Below, one piece after another: positions 10,782 to 23,505 of a stretch of DNA of 64,000 nt (its first letter is position 1; the number at the start of each line of letters is the position of its first letter). The DNA is taken from the NCBI RefSeq assembly GCF_043290135.1, contig NW_027464601.1, positions 6,826,501 through 6,890,500 of the forward strand, read 5' to 3'. The notes below the pieces were generated by a model. The model was not told the DNA's origin. It saw only the letters and a program-made list of their open reading frames with translations, and did no database searches. This DNA is from Rhipicephalus microplus (lineage: Eukaryota; Arthropoda; Arachnida; Ixodida; Ixodidae). The position numbers and the translations under genes are program-made.

Positions 10782-11018
10782 ATTGATGATTGATATGTGG
10801 GATGTAACGTCCCCAAACCACAATATTATTGTGAGAGACACCGGAGTGAAGTGCTCCGGAAATTTTGACCACCTGGGGTTCTTTAACAAGCACCCAAATC
10901 TGAGCACACTGACCTACGGCATTTTCGGTTGCATCGAAAATGCAAACGCCGAAGCCGAGATTCAATCCCGAAACCTGCGGGTCAGCACTCCAGTGCCTTA
11001 GCCACTAGACCACCGCGT
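10782..11018 (-). mobile_element. Ruka-type SINE, copy 1
   Basis: This is a tRNA-derived SINE read on the minus strand. The tRNA-like head is at the right end and the terminal (ATTGAT)-type tail at the left. The head is diverged (CTAGTGGCTAAGGCACTGGAG) and the body carries insertions, so this is one of the older copies. Transcription would be by RNA polymerase III from internal A and B boxes, and mobilisation by a LINE enzyme. Confidence 0.85.
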
Positions 11019-11904
11019 TAAAAGAGACATGACATGGCGACCCAGCAACTTGTGGTTTTCAGCGAAATCAAGAAGTACAGGTGCTATTATGCCTATGCAG
11101 ATATGATAAGTGCGCTGTACAAGCATACTTCAGTGCGAAACAGGTTTTGCAAATCAACAGCTGTATTTCAAACCCACTGCAGACAACCACCCTATCACAG
11201 TGGCACTTTTTGCTGATGATTGGCGTCGGGCGAAAGAATGAGGACAAAGCTGGGAAAAGACTCGCCACAAGCAATGCAATTTTTAAGTACTCTTTTTTAG
11301 TTTATTCCATTTTTTCTTAACAAAAGTTAAATCATACCGTAAACACAACAAATCTTTTCATCTTGGTAGGAAGTGCACAACTGGCCCGATATACTTCTTT
11401 ATTCTCTCCACCAAATAAAAAATATTTTGGCCTTCCATTTTCTTTTTTGCGTTTTCTTTTGAACATCCCACTGCCACACGATTCAAGGCCTATCCACCTC
11501 TGTGGGTAGTGCTATTCTTCTATGACCTAACAAACCAACCAATAGAGTATGAAGATCATGGTCTAGAGCTTTATTAATAATTACGTGACATTCTTTCTAG
11601 CAGCGAAATTCCCTGATTGTTTATATGTGCTCTCTCTAAAAAGTGGTAACAAGACTATTGTGGCCAGCCGGGTGTACGGACTTGTAGTGCAATGAGCACA
11701 AGTGTTTGTCGCCTTTCTGAAAACACCAAAAGAAAGGCAGCCTTTTTTTTCACGTGAATTTGCTCCATTGATGTTAACAATTCCTCTGACCTTCCCATGT
11801 GCGCAGTGAACTTTCTGACAATGCGTACCATGTCAGTTTAGCTTTTTTCTGTAGAGCACCGCACATACAATGTAGCAGCTTCGAGCCGCTCGGTGCAGCC
11901 CCGA
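11019..11904. other. Unassigned spacer
   Basis: No motif was recognised. Short open frames near 11,034-11,320 look like chance frames. Confidence 0.3.
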
Positions 11905-12390
11905 GCTCGAGCAGCCATTCCCCAAGTGGTAGGACTTGGTGAAGCGTTGTTACAGTTTCTGTGAACGTTCGCCATAGACTTCGCAGATGTTTCTGTTGGT
12001 AAACCTAAATACGAGCTGATGCACTTAAAAGACCTTCTGAAGAAAGAACATTTCTCAGGCATAGTTTATAAAATGCCGTGCACAGACTGTGCCTATGTTT
12101 ATATCAGAAATAGAGCTGACTTTGAAACATGACTGAAAGACCACATGAATGACGACAGGAAGCAAACGGGGTATTCAACGCACTTCCGGAACAAGTGGCT
12201 GCATTTAATCATAACAATGGCTGTGCCAAGGTGACTGTAATCGCAGAGGACCGAAACCGTCTGTGTCAATATCTGAAAGCTCTTCTTAACGAGACCATCA
12301 AAAAAAAAAACTCTCAAACCAAATCGTGCCAATTCACAACCAGAGTACACCAGGTGTCTCGGTAACGTTCTAAAACGGGCACAAGCTCGC
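11905..12390 (+). pseudogene. Penelope-like element C-terminus with GIY-YIG-type endonuclease remnant
   Basis: Plus-strand translation gives, in order, IPQVVGLGEALLQFL, KDLLKKEHFSGIVYKMPC, TDCAYVYI and LKDHMNDDRKQ. This order fits the end of Penelope-like reverse transcriptases, where a KxxxxxxxxGVVYKIPC-C..YIGET stretch leads into a GIY-YIG nuclease domain. The expected YIGET is changed to YIRNR. Stop codons and at least one frame change break the frame. The RT core upstream was not found, so this is a short remnant. Confidence 0.6.
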
Positions 12391-13439
12391 TTCACTATGC
12401 CAATTTACTGCGAACGAGGGTACTATGCGATAGCGGAAACGTAATTTTTAAATGTTTTTGTAAACCTTTTCTATTTCGCTGATTTATATTGAACCACGTT
12501 TGTTGTTAATGCGGCTTGCCGACCGGACAATGCTTTGCTAAATCATAGACTTAATCATTGACTATTGCAAAAGTAACTTTTTGCAACTTGAAAATATACG
12601 AGCAACACTGTATTCTAACCCACATATTATTTTATAGTAAACAACTCAAAAAAGTAGTAAGTCGATTTTTCGGTTTTTTGTAAATTAATCCAATGGTAAT
12701 GCTACTTCTCTGATGGTAATTCTGAATGCACACATATTCTTTCACCGGTAATAACAAGAAAGTATCAAGCTTGAAATAAATATGCATATTACAAGTAATT
12801 ATTCGGAGCGATGAATGATACTTTTGCACCAATTTCCGAAAAACACAGTCCATAAAAAAGGAAAAACTGTATTGCCTCCGTCAATGAGATCACATGATCA
12901 ATAGTTCGTAGATGGTGACAGCGGTGTATGGCTGAAAATGCACTGTCGTTTCCTCGAAACTACTCGAAAAAACAAGCATAAAGAACGTTCAAACACAAAT
13001 TAGCCATCTCTAATGATGACCATAGCAAGGAGCTGGCCTATCTCCAACGAATTGAATAACGTACAAGCATCAAGCAGGCTTTTGCAGTGAATGTACTAAT
13101 ACATCAATGTTTTCTTTCTATAGATTTCCTCGCCTTAAGATACTTCGGATGTCTAATTCTCTATCATTGCTAAAACCGCGACGTTGGCACAAATAAAACA
13201 ATCTTCCAGCTTGTTTTTGAGGTGAGGATCACTTTTTCAGGACATAGGAGGTCTTATGCGGTTAATGACAATACGCAATATCTAAGGCGAAATGAGAGAG
13301 CAAGCTTGATACACCGTGGCGTGTTCTGTCAGGCTCATTTCTTCCTAAAACTTAGTGCCACCTAAATATATATGACTGATATCGTACTATTCACTGCACC
13401 CTTTTCTGTGTATCATATGAAGGTTTCAAATGTGCGCTA
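12391..13439. other. Unassigned AT-rich DNA
   Basis: About 1 kb with nothing recognised on either strand. Confidence 0.3.
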
Positions 13440-13690
13440 CAGTAGGGCCAAGGAGCTGCTGTATGATTGCTTCTTAGAAATAGAGATGCTCATATAATTC
13501 AGTCATAAAGAAAGGTGGAGCGCCTTTCATGCCACGTATGTGTGGTTTATATTCAACCTCCAGACATCACAGTTGCTTCATGGTAACTAACGACCAATAT
13601 TCATCACCCCAACAATTCTGGTATGCACAGAGAAAGAATATGTCATAAGACTCGTGAAGAATTCGCATGAGAAATATTGACACTTCTAGA
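13440..13690 (+). repeat. Dispersed repeat pair, second copy
   Basis: Diverged partner of 9,790-10,010, in the same orientation and about 3.6 kb apart. No terminal repeats or coding capacity were seen. Confidence 0.5.
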
Positions 13691-14920
13691 ACACTAAGTT
13701 TTGACAATACTGCAGTTAGGTTTCAGAGTACATAATCATAAGAGGTCACACTGTTGTAGGGCTCTCCGGGTGACCAGGTAAACCACAGATACTGCTTAAT
13801 CTCTACCTGCTCTACGATTTTTGTTTTCACTGTATTTTCCCCCTCCCTCCCAAAAAAACGCAGCCATTTCACCCCAATGGCTGCAATAGACCCTACGTGG
13901 AATCGCTCAGACGTCTGGCAACATTGGGGCCAGTGCTATCCTGGTTATGTCAAAACGATGTGGCATGGTCGTAGTGTTGTATGTGTTGTCTCAGTGTCTT
14001 CACGTTGGAATTCGTGTTTGTGTGCTCAAACTCAGCCGCTCGTGATGGTCGCGCCACGAGAAGTGGCGCAACGGCAACAGTCTCTAACTACCAGCCATGT
14101 AATATGGAAAAAATTATTTGGAAGAACGGAGAAATGTCAGTGAATATGTGTCGGCCAGCCTCTGCGCATCAGTGTCATCTTCGTCGTACAAATTTGCTGT
14201 CGAGGCGTATATGCCAACGTTGTCCGTAGCTACGAACTTGTGTGATTTGAAGTACGTAAGCATTTTAGCGCTTCTATACTGCGCGATGTGAACATTGGTA
14301 GCCAGTAGCTTGTGTCTTGACTGAGGTGTCTCGTCGCAGTTGTCTAAACACTTTCAGAACCTGTTAAAGAACTCAAAGGTAAGCATCTTGGCATTATATG
14401 AAACGTCGCCGTGCATTAATATGGACATTGATCTGTGATACTTTATTTCATATATTTTGTTCTCCCAATCAGTGAACTGACGAACGAGCGTATAGCGCTC
14501 GATGGCACTCTCCGTGCTCTGCATCGCGGCATTGACACAAAACCGTTTCAGCCGATGAGTGAGAGCGTAATTTTACAGCCGTGTTACGAGTTTTCCTTGA
14601 TGTAATGCAAGCGCAGCGAAGCAGCATCCTAAATGTGATGGGCAGCGCTAGTGGCGAAATATGACACAGACGAAGCCTCTACAAAAGCTCTTCTGTAGTG
14701 GTGCCGCTCACTTCATACTCACTCACTTCATCACTCGCTTCATCCACGCAGGAGTGCGATCAGTTGGCGTAACACCGTACACTTGATTATTTTGCAATTT
14801 TTTCCTCGCGAAACCCATGAAACTATATGCTCAAAAATTTTTGTCTTTTTTCATGTATAACCCATGGAAACATTTTATTGTGCTGATGCTTAAATTACTT
14901 AAATCACTTTTGTTTTTTCA
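13691..14920. other. Unassigned spacer
   Basis: No repeat or gene was recognised. An AAAGGTAAGC sequence near 14,379 resembles a splice donor, but nothing confirms its use. Confidence 0.3.
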
Positions 14921-15590
14921 GTGAAGGCACCATCTTTGCAAGGGCGACTGGCTTCAGAAGCCAAAAAAAAGCCAGAAAGCCTTGCAAAGTACATCTCACA
15001 ATCCAGCAGGGGCACTGTAGGGGATGCAACTTCTCAGTGCCCAGTCGGTGCAAGTGAGGCGTCCAGTCACATTCTTGCAACAGCACCAATTATCGCATTG
15101 CTGAAGAACAAAGGTTTCAAAAAGGCACCTCCAGAGCTCTCATGCACCATCCTTCCAAAACAGTGGAGGCATCTCAGGCGACCAGGCATCAAACCAACAA
15201 GGCTGCAGGATGTCAACTGGAGAAGCCCTCGAAGAAGGCGCACCAGTACCCATCTGAACTCGTGTGTTCGAAATGTGTTCCAAACAAGATCAATAGCAGG
15301 AGAAGCTTGACATGATGCATAAGCTTGGTGAAGGCTACAAAAAACACGTTGTAACCACACCTTTGATGTTATGCTGTTGGCTGCAAAGGGGCCAATTGTT
15401 TAAATTAGGCTTAGTCTCGCACCTATTGTTTCTTCATTGTCGTACAACCCCTTCTGGCAGGGGTGTTAAAATTAGGTTTTCAAGTGACATCCTGCCAGAT
15501 AGCGGAAAATTCATCTTTGTTCCTGACTTCTGTACGATGACGGAGCTTTGGCAACTGATTTGCCTAAGACATTCAGCCCTGGTGAGTAGC
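14921..15590 (+). pseudogene. Eroded coding fragment of an unidentified tick protein
   Basis: A 129-codon open frame follows a pyrimidine-rich TTTTGTTTTTTCAG, a good splice-acceptor shape, and runs to TGA near 15,310. It contains a lysine-rich start and the stretch CTILPKQWRHLRRPGIKPTRLQDVNWRSP. From about 15,225 sense-like coding continues in another frame (FEMCSKQD, KLDMMHKLGEGYKKH), crossed by two stops. That suggests a frameshift in a once longer protein. The LP-QW-PRG-KI-P pattern reminds me of tick proteins near SWIM/YqaJ-type domains, but this is weak recollection. A GTGAGT donor-like site lies at 15,589. A decayed transposon-borne gene is equally possible. Confidence 0.4.
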
Positions 15591-15599
15591 GTATATTAC

Positions 15600-16443
15600 A
15601 AGTAAGTCTTTCAAAGCAGGCGCCACCTATGTAGAGTGGGGAGAATATTCGAGTTCTGAATTCGAACCGAATATCACACAATCAAATATTTTCCCTCAAC
15701 TTTCGAATACCAAGTATTCCAACTTTCTATAATTCAACAGGAGGGGTATGTAAAACACGGCAAGGCCAATGGAGCAACTTGGATAGGGTTCATTGTTATC
15801 CTAGCTCATATCTTTTACTGATATCCTGGTTGCTCCTGTCTGATCACGCCTGTTAAATAAAAAAAAACGTTGTGCGATTTCGGGGGCACAAATCAAAACA
15901 CCTGACGAGGCCTTTCCCAGCTTCTTTTCAGAAGTGAAGGCGCGGACTGTCTATATAGTTCAGTTGCGTATAGCGTAAGAGCTACAAAACGTTCTGACTT
16001 TGTCCTGCGATATCCTTGGTGGTTATCTTTATATAACTTAAAACTTCACACAAAAATCACTTTGATTAATGTTGTTAAGAGGATCATGGCAGTGTCTAGT
16101 TAAGCGAATCAGGGCAGTGAGTCAAAACAGTGCCTAAGTCAAAAAGGCCATGCAACGTTTTCTGAACATCCAGAAATACCTGTGTATACGGGATCCTAGT
16201 GGTCCATTCAATATTATACTTTGATTCTTTACACCACGCGGGTCGACCTAATCGATATAAAAGCAACACATTCTCCTTCCCAGCACCCATTTCCCTCAGC
16301 TGTACAGCCCACGCCGTGTTATTCAGCCAGTCAAAAGCCTCTTGTGTATGAAACATCGGGACACGGCGAGGCCTGCTGAGCCATAGTTGACCGAGGCTCA
16401 AAACCTCCTACCACGCAATTTTCAGTGCTGTTTTGACAGCATG
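15600..16443. other. Unassigned spacer
   Basis: Mostly AT-rich. No gene or repeat was recognised. A 101-codon antisense frame at 16,096-16,401 has no known motif. Confidence 0.3.
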
Positions 16444-16683
16444 GCCCCGCCGCGGTGGTCTAGTGGCTAAGGTACTCGGCTACTGACCCGCAGGTCGCGG
16501 GTTCTAATCCCGGCTGCGGCGGCTGCATTTCCGATGGAGGCGGAAATGTTGTAGGCCCGTGTGCTCAGATTTGGGTGCACGTTAAAGAACCCCAGGTGGT
16601 CGATATTTCCGGAGCCCTCCACTACGGCGTCTCTCATAATCATATGGTGGTTTTGGGACGTTAAACCCCACATATCAATTAAT
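16444..16683 (+). mobile_element. Ruka-type SINE, copy 2
   Basis: Full-length and close to the window consensus. The tRNA-like head carries an A box (GGTCTAGTGGCTAAGG) and B box (GGGTTCTAATCC, consensus GGTTCGAATCC). The body has CCGATGGAGGCGGAAATG and ATTTGGGTGCACGTTAAAG, and the copy ends TTAAACCCCACATATCAATT. Confidence 0.95.
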
Positions 16684-17092
16684 GTTTTGACAGCATGCAC
16701 ACAAACTATGCTGGCCTTCCCAAAGGTGAGTGCCGTATGTTAGAGAAATACGACGGAGGAATAAGAAACATCTCTCATCGGCGGTGCTTCATCGTGCTGA
16801 GAACACCTTGGCCACTTGCGTGATTTGGTGAAAATTCAGGCAGTGGCACAGTATGTAAGGCTATAATGTTACTTCAATTTTACGGATGACTACTGTTCAG
16901 GCATGGTGCGTGCAGTTGCCAGCACATCTGAATCTTTTGTTTCTGGATATATGTAGTTTTCGCATGATTATTCGCCACATTAATAGTATATTTACCCTAT
17001 CGCAGGTGAAAGATGTTTTGTCTTGCGCTGAAACAGCACCTGAAGGCCTGTCAGAAAAATTACTAGTTGTTGACAGCTTTGAAAGATTACAA
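16684..17092. other. Unassigned spacer between SINEs
   Basis: Nothing was recognised besides the flanking SINEs. Confidence 0.3.
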
Positions 17093-17340
17093 ATTGATTG
17101 ATAGATATGTGGGGTTTAACGTCCCAAAACAAACATATGATTATGAGAGATGCCGTAGGGGAGGGCTCCGGAAATTTCGTACACCTGGGGTCCTTTAACG
17201 TGCAATGAAATCTCAGCACACGGGCCTACAACATGTCCGCCTCCATCGGAAATGCAGCCGCCGCAGCTGGGATTCGATCCCGCGACCTGCGGGTCAGCAG
17301 CCGAGTACCTTAGCCACTATACCATTTAGCACGGCGGGGC
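17093..17340 (-). mobile_element. Ruka-type SINE, copy 3
   Basis: Full-length copy in reverse orientation. The tail ATTGATTGATA is at the left and the tRNA-like head ends near GGCGGGGC at the right. It has a small number of substitutions and a changed TGCACCCAAAT block. Confidence 0.93.
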
Positions 17341-17890
17341 GAAAGATTTAAAAAAATGGTTACATGACGCTCTAATTCTTGCGGAGATAATAACATTGCT
17401 ATAAACCGTACAAAATTGCAAGACAAGCCTTCATTCTGTTCTATCACTCATACTGCCCTGAATCCTGATGAAGCCCAGATGAGCACACCATGTGTCAGAA
17501 ATCGCTAGAGCCGGGGTGCGCGCCATTGGGACATGTCTGGAATGCACTCGGCTTTGAGCACTACTTCAAGCTAAAAAAGTGCCACATTGCTGAATCAGTT
17601 CTTAGCTTCAATTTACATCTATAGTTTAAAACAATTGAAGGTTCATGATAAATCTATCACTTTAACTGTTAGATGACAGTACCTGGTTTTGGCACTTACA
17701 ACTGGCTGTGGTGCGTCATTTCTATTCCAAGAGCACAAGAAAGCTGGGGTTTCAAATGGCTTAACTAAATGTAGACAGAAGATTGCACTGATATGTTTAA
17801 GAATCCGCTTGCCCAGTGTTTAATGAAGCAGTGAAAAAATGCAAATGGGCAGCTTCCTTTTTTTTCGCGACCCCTTTAAGTACCACCATC
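17341..17890. other. Unassigned spacer
   Basis: Nothing was recognised. A GACCCCTTTAAG string at 17,870-17,881 resembles the end of the TTAA-type MITE at 26,253-26,848, but no partner end was found. Confidence 0.3.
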
Positions 17891-18127
17891 ACGCTGCCGC
17901 GGTGGTCTAGAGGCTAAGGTACTCGGCTGCTGACTCACATGTCACGAGATGGAATCCCGGCTGTGGCGGCTTTATTTTCGATGGAGGCGGAAATGTTGCA
18001 GGTCCATGTGCTCAGATTCAGATGCACGTTAAAGAACCTCAGGTGGTCGAAATTTGCGGAGCCCTCCATTACGGTGCTTCTCATAATCGTATGGCGATTT
18101 CGGGATGTTAAACCCCACATATCAATG
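17891..18127 (+). mobile_element. Ruka-type SINE, copy 4
   Basis: Full-length but more diverged than copy 2. The B-box region reads GATGGAATCCC and the body CAGATTCAGATGCACGTT. The usual CCACATATCAAT end is kept. Confidence 0.92.
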
Positions 18128-18751
18128 AAGAACCACATTTTTTTGTATGGGGGGCTAACTTTTTCAAAAGCACAATCCATTCTGCTACAACATTTGTAAA
18201 CATTAATGACAGACTAATTTGAACAAATGTTCACTATGAGCAATTTACCCATTCACGTGAGGTCTATATATTGATAGTAGCAATATTTCATGAATTTACG
18301 TGAAGCAGGAAAACTTACTAGACTACACAGACTATGTCAGAAAAGCACGAAAGTGAGGGCCAGTGTTCCCTTATTTCTGCAGCACAACACAGAGAACCCG
18401 GTACCAATCAGGACCTGGACTTGCTGCAGTTATAAGTAAGCTGCTTAGGTTTCGGAAGGCCACATGCACTGGCTGTCGCCAAGCAGCTAGTTCTTATGAA
18501 TGACGTGCTTAGTTCCGTATTCAGAAGGAAATTCAACAATGATGTATGCTCCACCTTATGCGGCAAAGAGAGTTATTTATTAAAAAGTATACATTTATAA
18601 CTACAGACAAATACAAAAAAACGTATAACAATTAGGTTTGTAATGATGCATGTACTAGAGGGAAAACAACAGTTAGTTTCTCCAAGGCAGTTCTCATACA
18701 TTCCTGCATTATACTATGGGGTGGCGACGCCTACAAGCTTGTAGTTAGCTG
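18128..18751. other. Unassigned spacer
   Basis: No gene was recognised. It may include the downstream (3') end of the antisense transposase unit beside it. Confidence 0.3.
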
Positions 18752-20436
18752 CTATGCCACGAAAACTCCCAGCATTTCTGATGAACATGGCATTGAATTC
18801 AGCCCACTCAGATGTAGGTACTTCCTCCCAATGAAACATGGAGCACCAGATGTATGATGGCGAAAGTTTTCTACAGTAACATTAGAACCATCATCAAGTT
18901 TGCAGGAGCTGTTTCTGCGATCAAGGACAATGCCTTTAGGCAAAACAAATTTCTTGCACTGTGGGCGTCCGCATGAGGCACCCAGCGGTCCAGTGTCATA
19001 CTCTGCTTTGAAGAGGTGGTTGCTTTCAAAACTATCCTGGAGCTCTACAGCGTGTTCCTGCTCGGATATCTCGTTACACAGCTGCTCATGAGGGTTTCCA
19101 CGCTTTCTCATCAGCTTTTTCAATCTTGGCCTGAAATTTTAAGAAGGAAACGCAGCCCATGTGTCCAGGGGCCCAAGATGTTTGACGTCACGTGCAATAT
19201 GGCAGAGGCAATGCACATTACGGGACACATACTTGTTCTCATATGCTCTAATGAATGAACAAACAACTGATTTGAGAATCTTACCAGCGTAATCAATTTT
19301 TTTTCGCACTAGTAGTGGGGGCAGCAAGCGCTGTAACTGCCACATGCAGTGCTAGAAAGCTTTGGTACATGTGCTGAAGTAACAGCGGAGAAAGCACTAC
19401 TGGACCTTCGTACAACAAGAAAAACCGAAACACCGCTGCCTTTTATCGGCCCAGCTCTGACAACCTTTGTCGCAATGTATTGACATCACATGGCACATGC
19501 TTTACAATCTTCAAGTTTCGCTCCGATAGCTGACTTGGCACTTTACTGCCAAGTTTTATTTTCTTAGGTCTCCGGAACCACAACACCAGCAGCGTGTGCA
19601 CCACACTCAGACAAGCTGCATGGAGTCAAGAGGCACATGTTTGAGAATGTCTTTTGGTAATTCTTCCAATATGCTATGTCCTGTGTGGGGTCATTGTTGC
19701 ACCCGAGAAAGAAAACTAGCATCACTGCTCCACTTCGGAGGTAAATGTGAAAAACACACTCTGCCTTGGCAGTATTTTCCACGCACTTCACATCCGGTAC
19801 TGCTATAGTAGCCCGTGTGACATACAATTGAAAAAGCAAAGGCTTTGGCAGGTGCATCACTTATTAAAGCATGCATGCTAATGAGGATTTCTAAGGTGCC
19901 AACTGCAATGCCAGATGTTATCAGACGTTTGAACTAGTCAACGAAACTGAGCATAAATTCATTCGCATCCTTTGGCTTCCTGTGGCAGTCAAAACACCCA
20001 AGGACAAAGGAAATCCTGTAGATTGCTAACACGGCCAGGGATAGCCCGAAACTCCCTTTCGAGCATTTTGTGAGGAATAGTCTATCAATATAAAGATGAG
20101 CCTCAGTTCACTGAGAATATGTTTATAGTCCCGCAAAGTTCATCGTAGTCCTGTCTCAAGACCGGAATGATTATATTTGTCGCCCGCAATGTCCACAATG
20201 TTCATCATCTTCCTTGGTATCTGCAGGGGGGCTCGCGGTGATAAAGGGAGCGAAGCTAAACATTGATGTGAACGCAGCACGTTTAGAAGTGGCATCACTG
20301 CAGAATGAGACGACTGCAATTCAATCGCCCATGCTTGCAATATTTCGCAAAAGTCTGACACAGTCTCCTTATTGCCATGTTTGTCGTGCAGCATGCAGTC
20401 ATCAGTGTTAGAGGCCCCGTTGGGTGCGCTCGACAT
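18752..20436 (-). pseudogene. Decayed animal transposase-domain gene (EnSpm/CACTA-like?)
   Basis: On the minus strand the blocks come in the order expected for a transposase-domain family I recall from ticks and cnidarians. First is an N-terminal MSSAPNG and LLNVLRSHQCLASLPLSPRAPLQIPRKM (20,140-20,436, start ATG at 20,436). Next is SDAPAKAFAFSIVCHTGYYS-TGCE (19,691-19,876). Then NVHCLCHIARDVKHLGPLDTWAAFPS (19,139-19,345), continuing through a TAA into RPRLKKLMRKRGNPHEQLCNEISEQE and a C-terminus ending at 18,752. Several stops and frame changes break it. No terminal inverted repeats were identified, and the superfamily name is inference. Confidence 0.55.
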
Positions 20437-22954
20437 GGGTCCTGAATCGACTTTCTCGATGCCTGGCTATACGTCTCCCAAAGACGTCGAGTCTTCGTGA
20501 ATCATATTGGGACCAGACTGCTCCAAAGCTGTACAATTTACTGCCATGCGTTCGACGGGTGGAGCCATACATCGGCGAATCACTTACAAAGTCGAGCGTG
20601 CACTTTGTGAACCCTTCAACATGGCGACTGATTTTCCGTATACGCCGAAGACTTGCCACCTCAGGCAAGCCTTTCTTTCAATATCTATAAATATACGTAT
20701 AGACACAAACAACAAAGGAGAGGCGCTTCATGGACAAACGTTTGCTCTGTGGTCCCACGGTGACAATCGTTCGACTTGGCTACTTGACTATCCACAACGG
20801 CTCCGCATGGTCAATGATTGCCAGCAGGGTGTTTTTTATTACGTGTTACGTACGTGGCTGGCGCTTTTAGCAACAGACGATTTTAAATTAGCCTTGTGCA
20901 GTAAAAGTTTCAACACCACATATGAATAACCACACGTGTTTCTATATAAGGAAAGGCACAATTCGTAAGTTTTCAACCTAATATGAGGTGAATATTCAAG
21001 GTAGATTATGCCATAACCATGTGCACCGAACGTGCAATGGAAATTTTCACACATGTGGAGTGCACCTATTTGATGAGCAAAGAATATGAGAAAAACGAGC
21101 CTAGTGCATTTTAGTCATCCCCGAGAAGTCCGTGCAAGAACCTTTTCAGGACAAATTTTTGTCCTCAAAAGGGACTCGAAACGATGCATCTGGACAGTGT
21201 TGTCCTCAGTGTGTACGGAGGTTGTCGATGAATGTGCGAGGATGATTTTCGAGTGTTGTCTGGGGAACAAATGTGGGAGGTAGCGATGTTTGTCGCTCGC
21301 GAAGGCGTAGCTTTGTTTGAAATGCTATTAGATAATGAAGCATGACTATGTGCGGTTGTTTATTTTGTGCTTGATAAAAAGGATACGATGTCTTCCGAGT
21401 GTCAAGCTGAGGTGCCGTACATGGGTGAAGCCTGACCGCTAATGGCTAGTTCGCCCCATGTGTCGTGAAACGTCGTATTGCGGATCGGATGCTGAATCGC
21501 ACCTATGTGTGCAGCGCTTAGTGCTTACTACGTCAATCGTGCTGCACGCACGGTTGGCGTAGTGAGGACTAAGACAGTGCCGCACGCACAACATCTGCTC
21601 TCACAAGATGACCAGCGAGCCACACTTCAGGGCAATGCGTCGAGCTATTTACAGCGATGGGCCCCGATGGTAAGGGCACACAGAGTGGAAGCTCACAGTC
21701 GCGGCTTCCACAAGTGGAACTTCTGCCATGCGGTCTCAATACAACTGCTTCCAGGGCGCAAGCTTCTTTGCGTTGTCGCTGCCACCACTGCGTTGCTCTG
21801 ACAATGGCTGATCATGAGCTCGCATGGGCGCGTCGGCGTACGGCTCAAAGCGCGAAAGACGACTCCGCTCAAGCAGACTAAGCTGTAAATCGGGAAGGTC
21901 GAATGATGAAGTCATCACCAAACAGTAGAATGCTACAAACTACGGTAACTAAGGCTAAAATAACATCGCTGCGTTGTCGTGTTTTGTCGACGACAAAGAT
22001 GGTTCATTGGCTGTCTTAGGTGACATCTGCTGCACAGTTGGCGAGAACGTGAGTTGTGAAACCAAAATTATGCTTTTTGAGGTATTCGGTGAGCACATCT
22101 GATCTAGCGAGTACTGAATAAATTGCAAGGACTCTTAAAGCAGAAGTAGCTTAAAATTTTGGAGAACGTTTCACGATCCCTTTACACTTGCATTTCATAA
22201 CGACCAAGTGTGCATGTTTCTGTGTTTGTACTGCCTTATCATAGAATATATTTTGCTTTCGTTATCGATTCTCGGCTTTGAGCCTCTGACTCCATCTTTT
22301 GACCACAACCGCCGTACGCTGGAGCACCACTTCAAATACACCCGCTTCTTACTTACTAACTTGATCTGTGACAAAGGTTGCATGGCGCTGTACGCTTCAT
22401 TTACAAGGTGGGTAAAATACGACACGTAGATGTAACGGCTGACATCTAGCCTTTTAGCTTTAGCTACGACATATGAGAAGTGATTTGGTGCAGTTTTTCT
22501 TTCAGATGCGATAGAATAAAAGGGCACACACAGTCAAAGCGGGGTTATCACAGCGGTTTTTCAGTCCACTTCCGCTGCGTTAATTTAGTAAAGTTGCACA
22601 TTACCGCAAAGCTGTAGTCCACGCCACCAGTTATTCATTTAAAACACAAAATGAGACTTCACATACATTCGCTAGATGGTTGTGTCCATTCCAAAATTTG
22701 AATATTGAGCTATTTGTTGTGACGTTCTATTCATCTTAAAGATTTCATAAATAAAAGCAATTGTCATTCCGTGTCTATGTTCCCTTTGTTTCTTTGTGCC
22801 GCTTTGTTAGCGTGTTTGCCATGCACTAACGGCACAAAGTAACAAGGCGAACACGTGTGTTATTTTATTCAGGGCACTTGGAGCATAGTCAAGTTGTATA
22901 TTTTGGCACCACTGTCCCACAAATAGTCAATCATCACGAGAGCAACACATATAC
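20437..22954. other. Unassigned DNA
   Basis: About 2.5 kb with no motif I recognise on either strand. The right-hand frame on the minus strand (20,408-20,668) may be upstream sequence of the transposase unit. Several 70-140-codon open frames show no domain features. Confidence 0.3.

Positions 22955-23505
<551 letters not shown>

Noticed and set aside
16444..16683. tRNA gene call on the SINE head
   Set aside because: The same tRNA-like head recurs in nine copies attached to a common body and tail, so it belongs to a SINE and not to a tRNA gene.
19123..19140. Splice acceptor (TTTCAG on the minus strand) before the 18,752-19,123 frame
   Set aside because: The protein blocks on both sides are contiguous in one frame (FPS-stop-NFRPRLKKL), so a stop mutation explains the break better than an intron.
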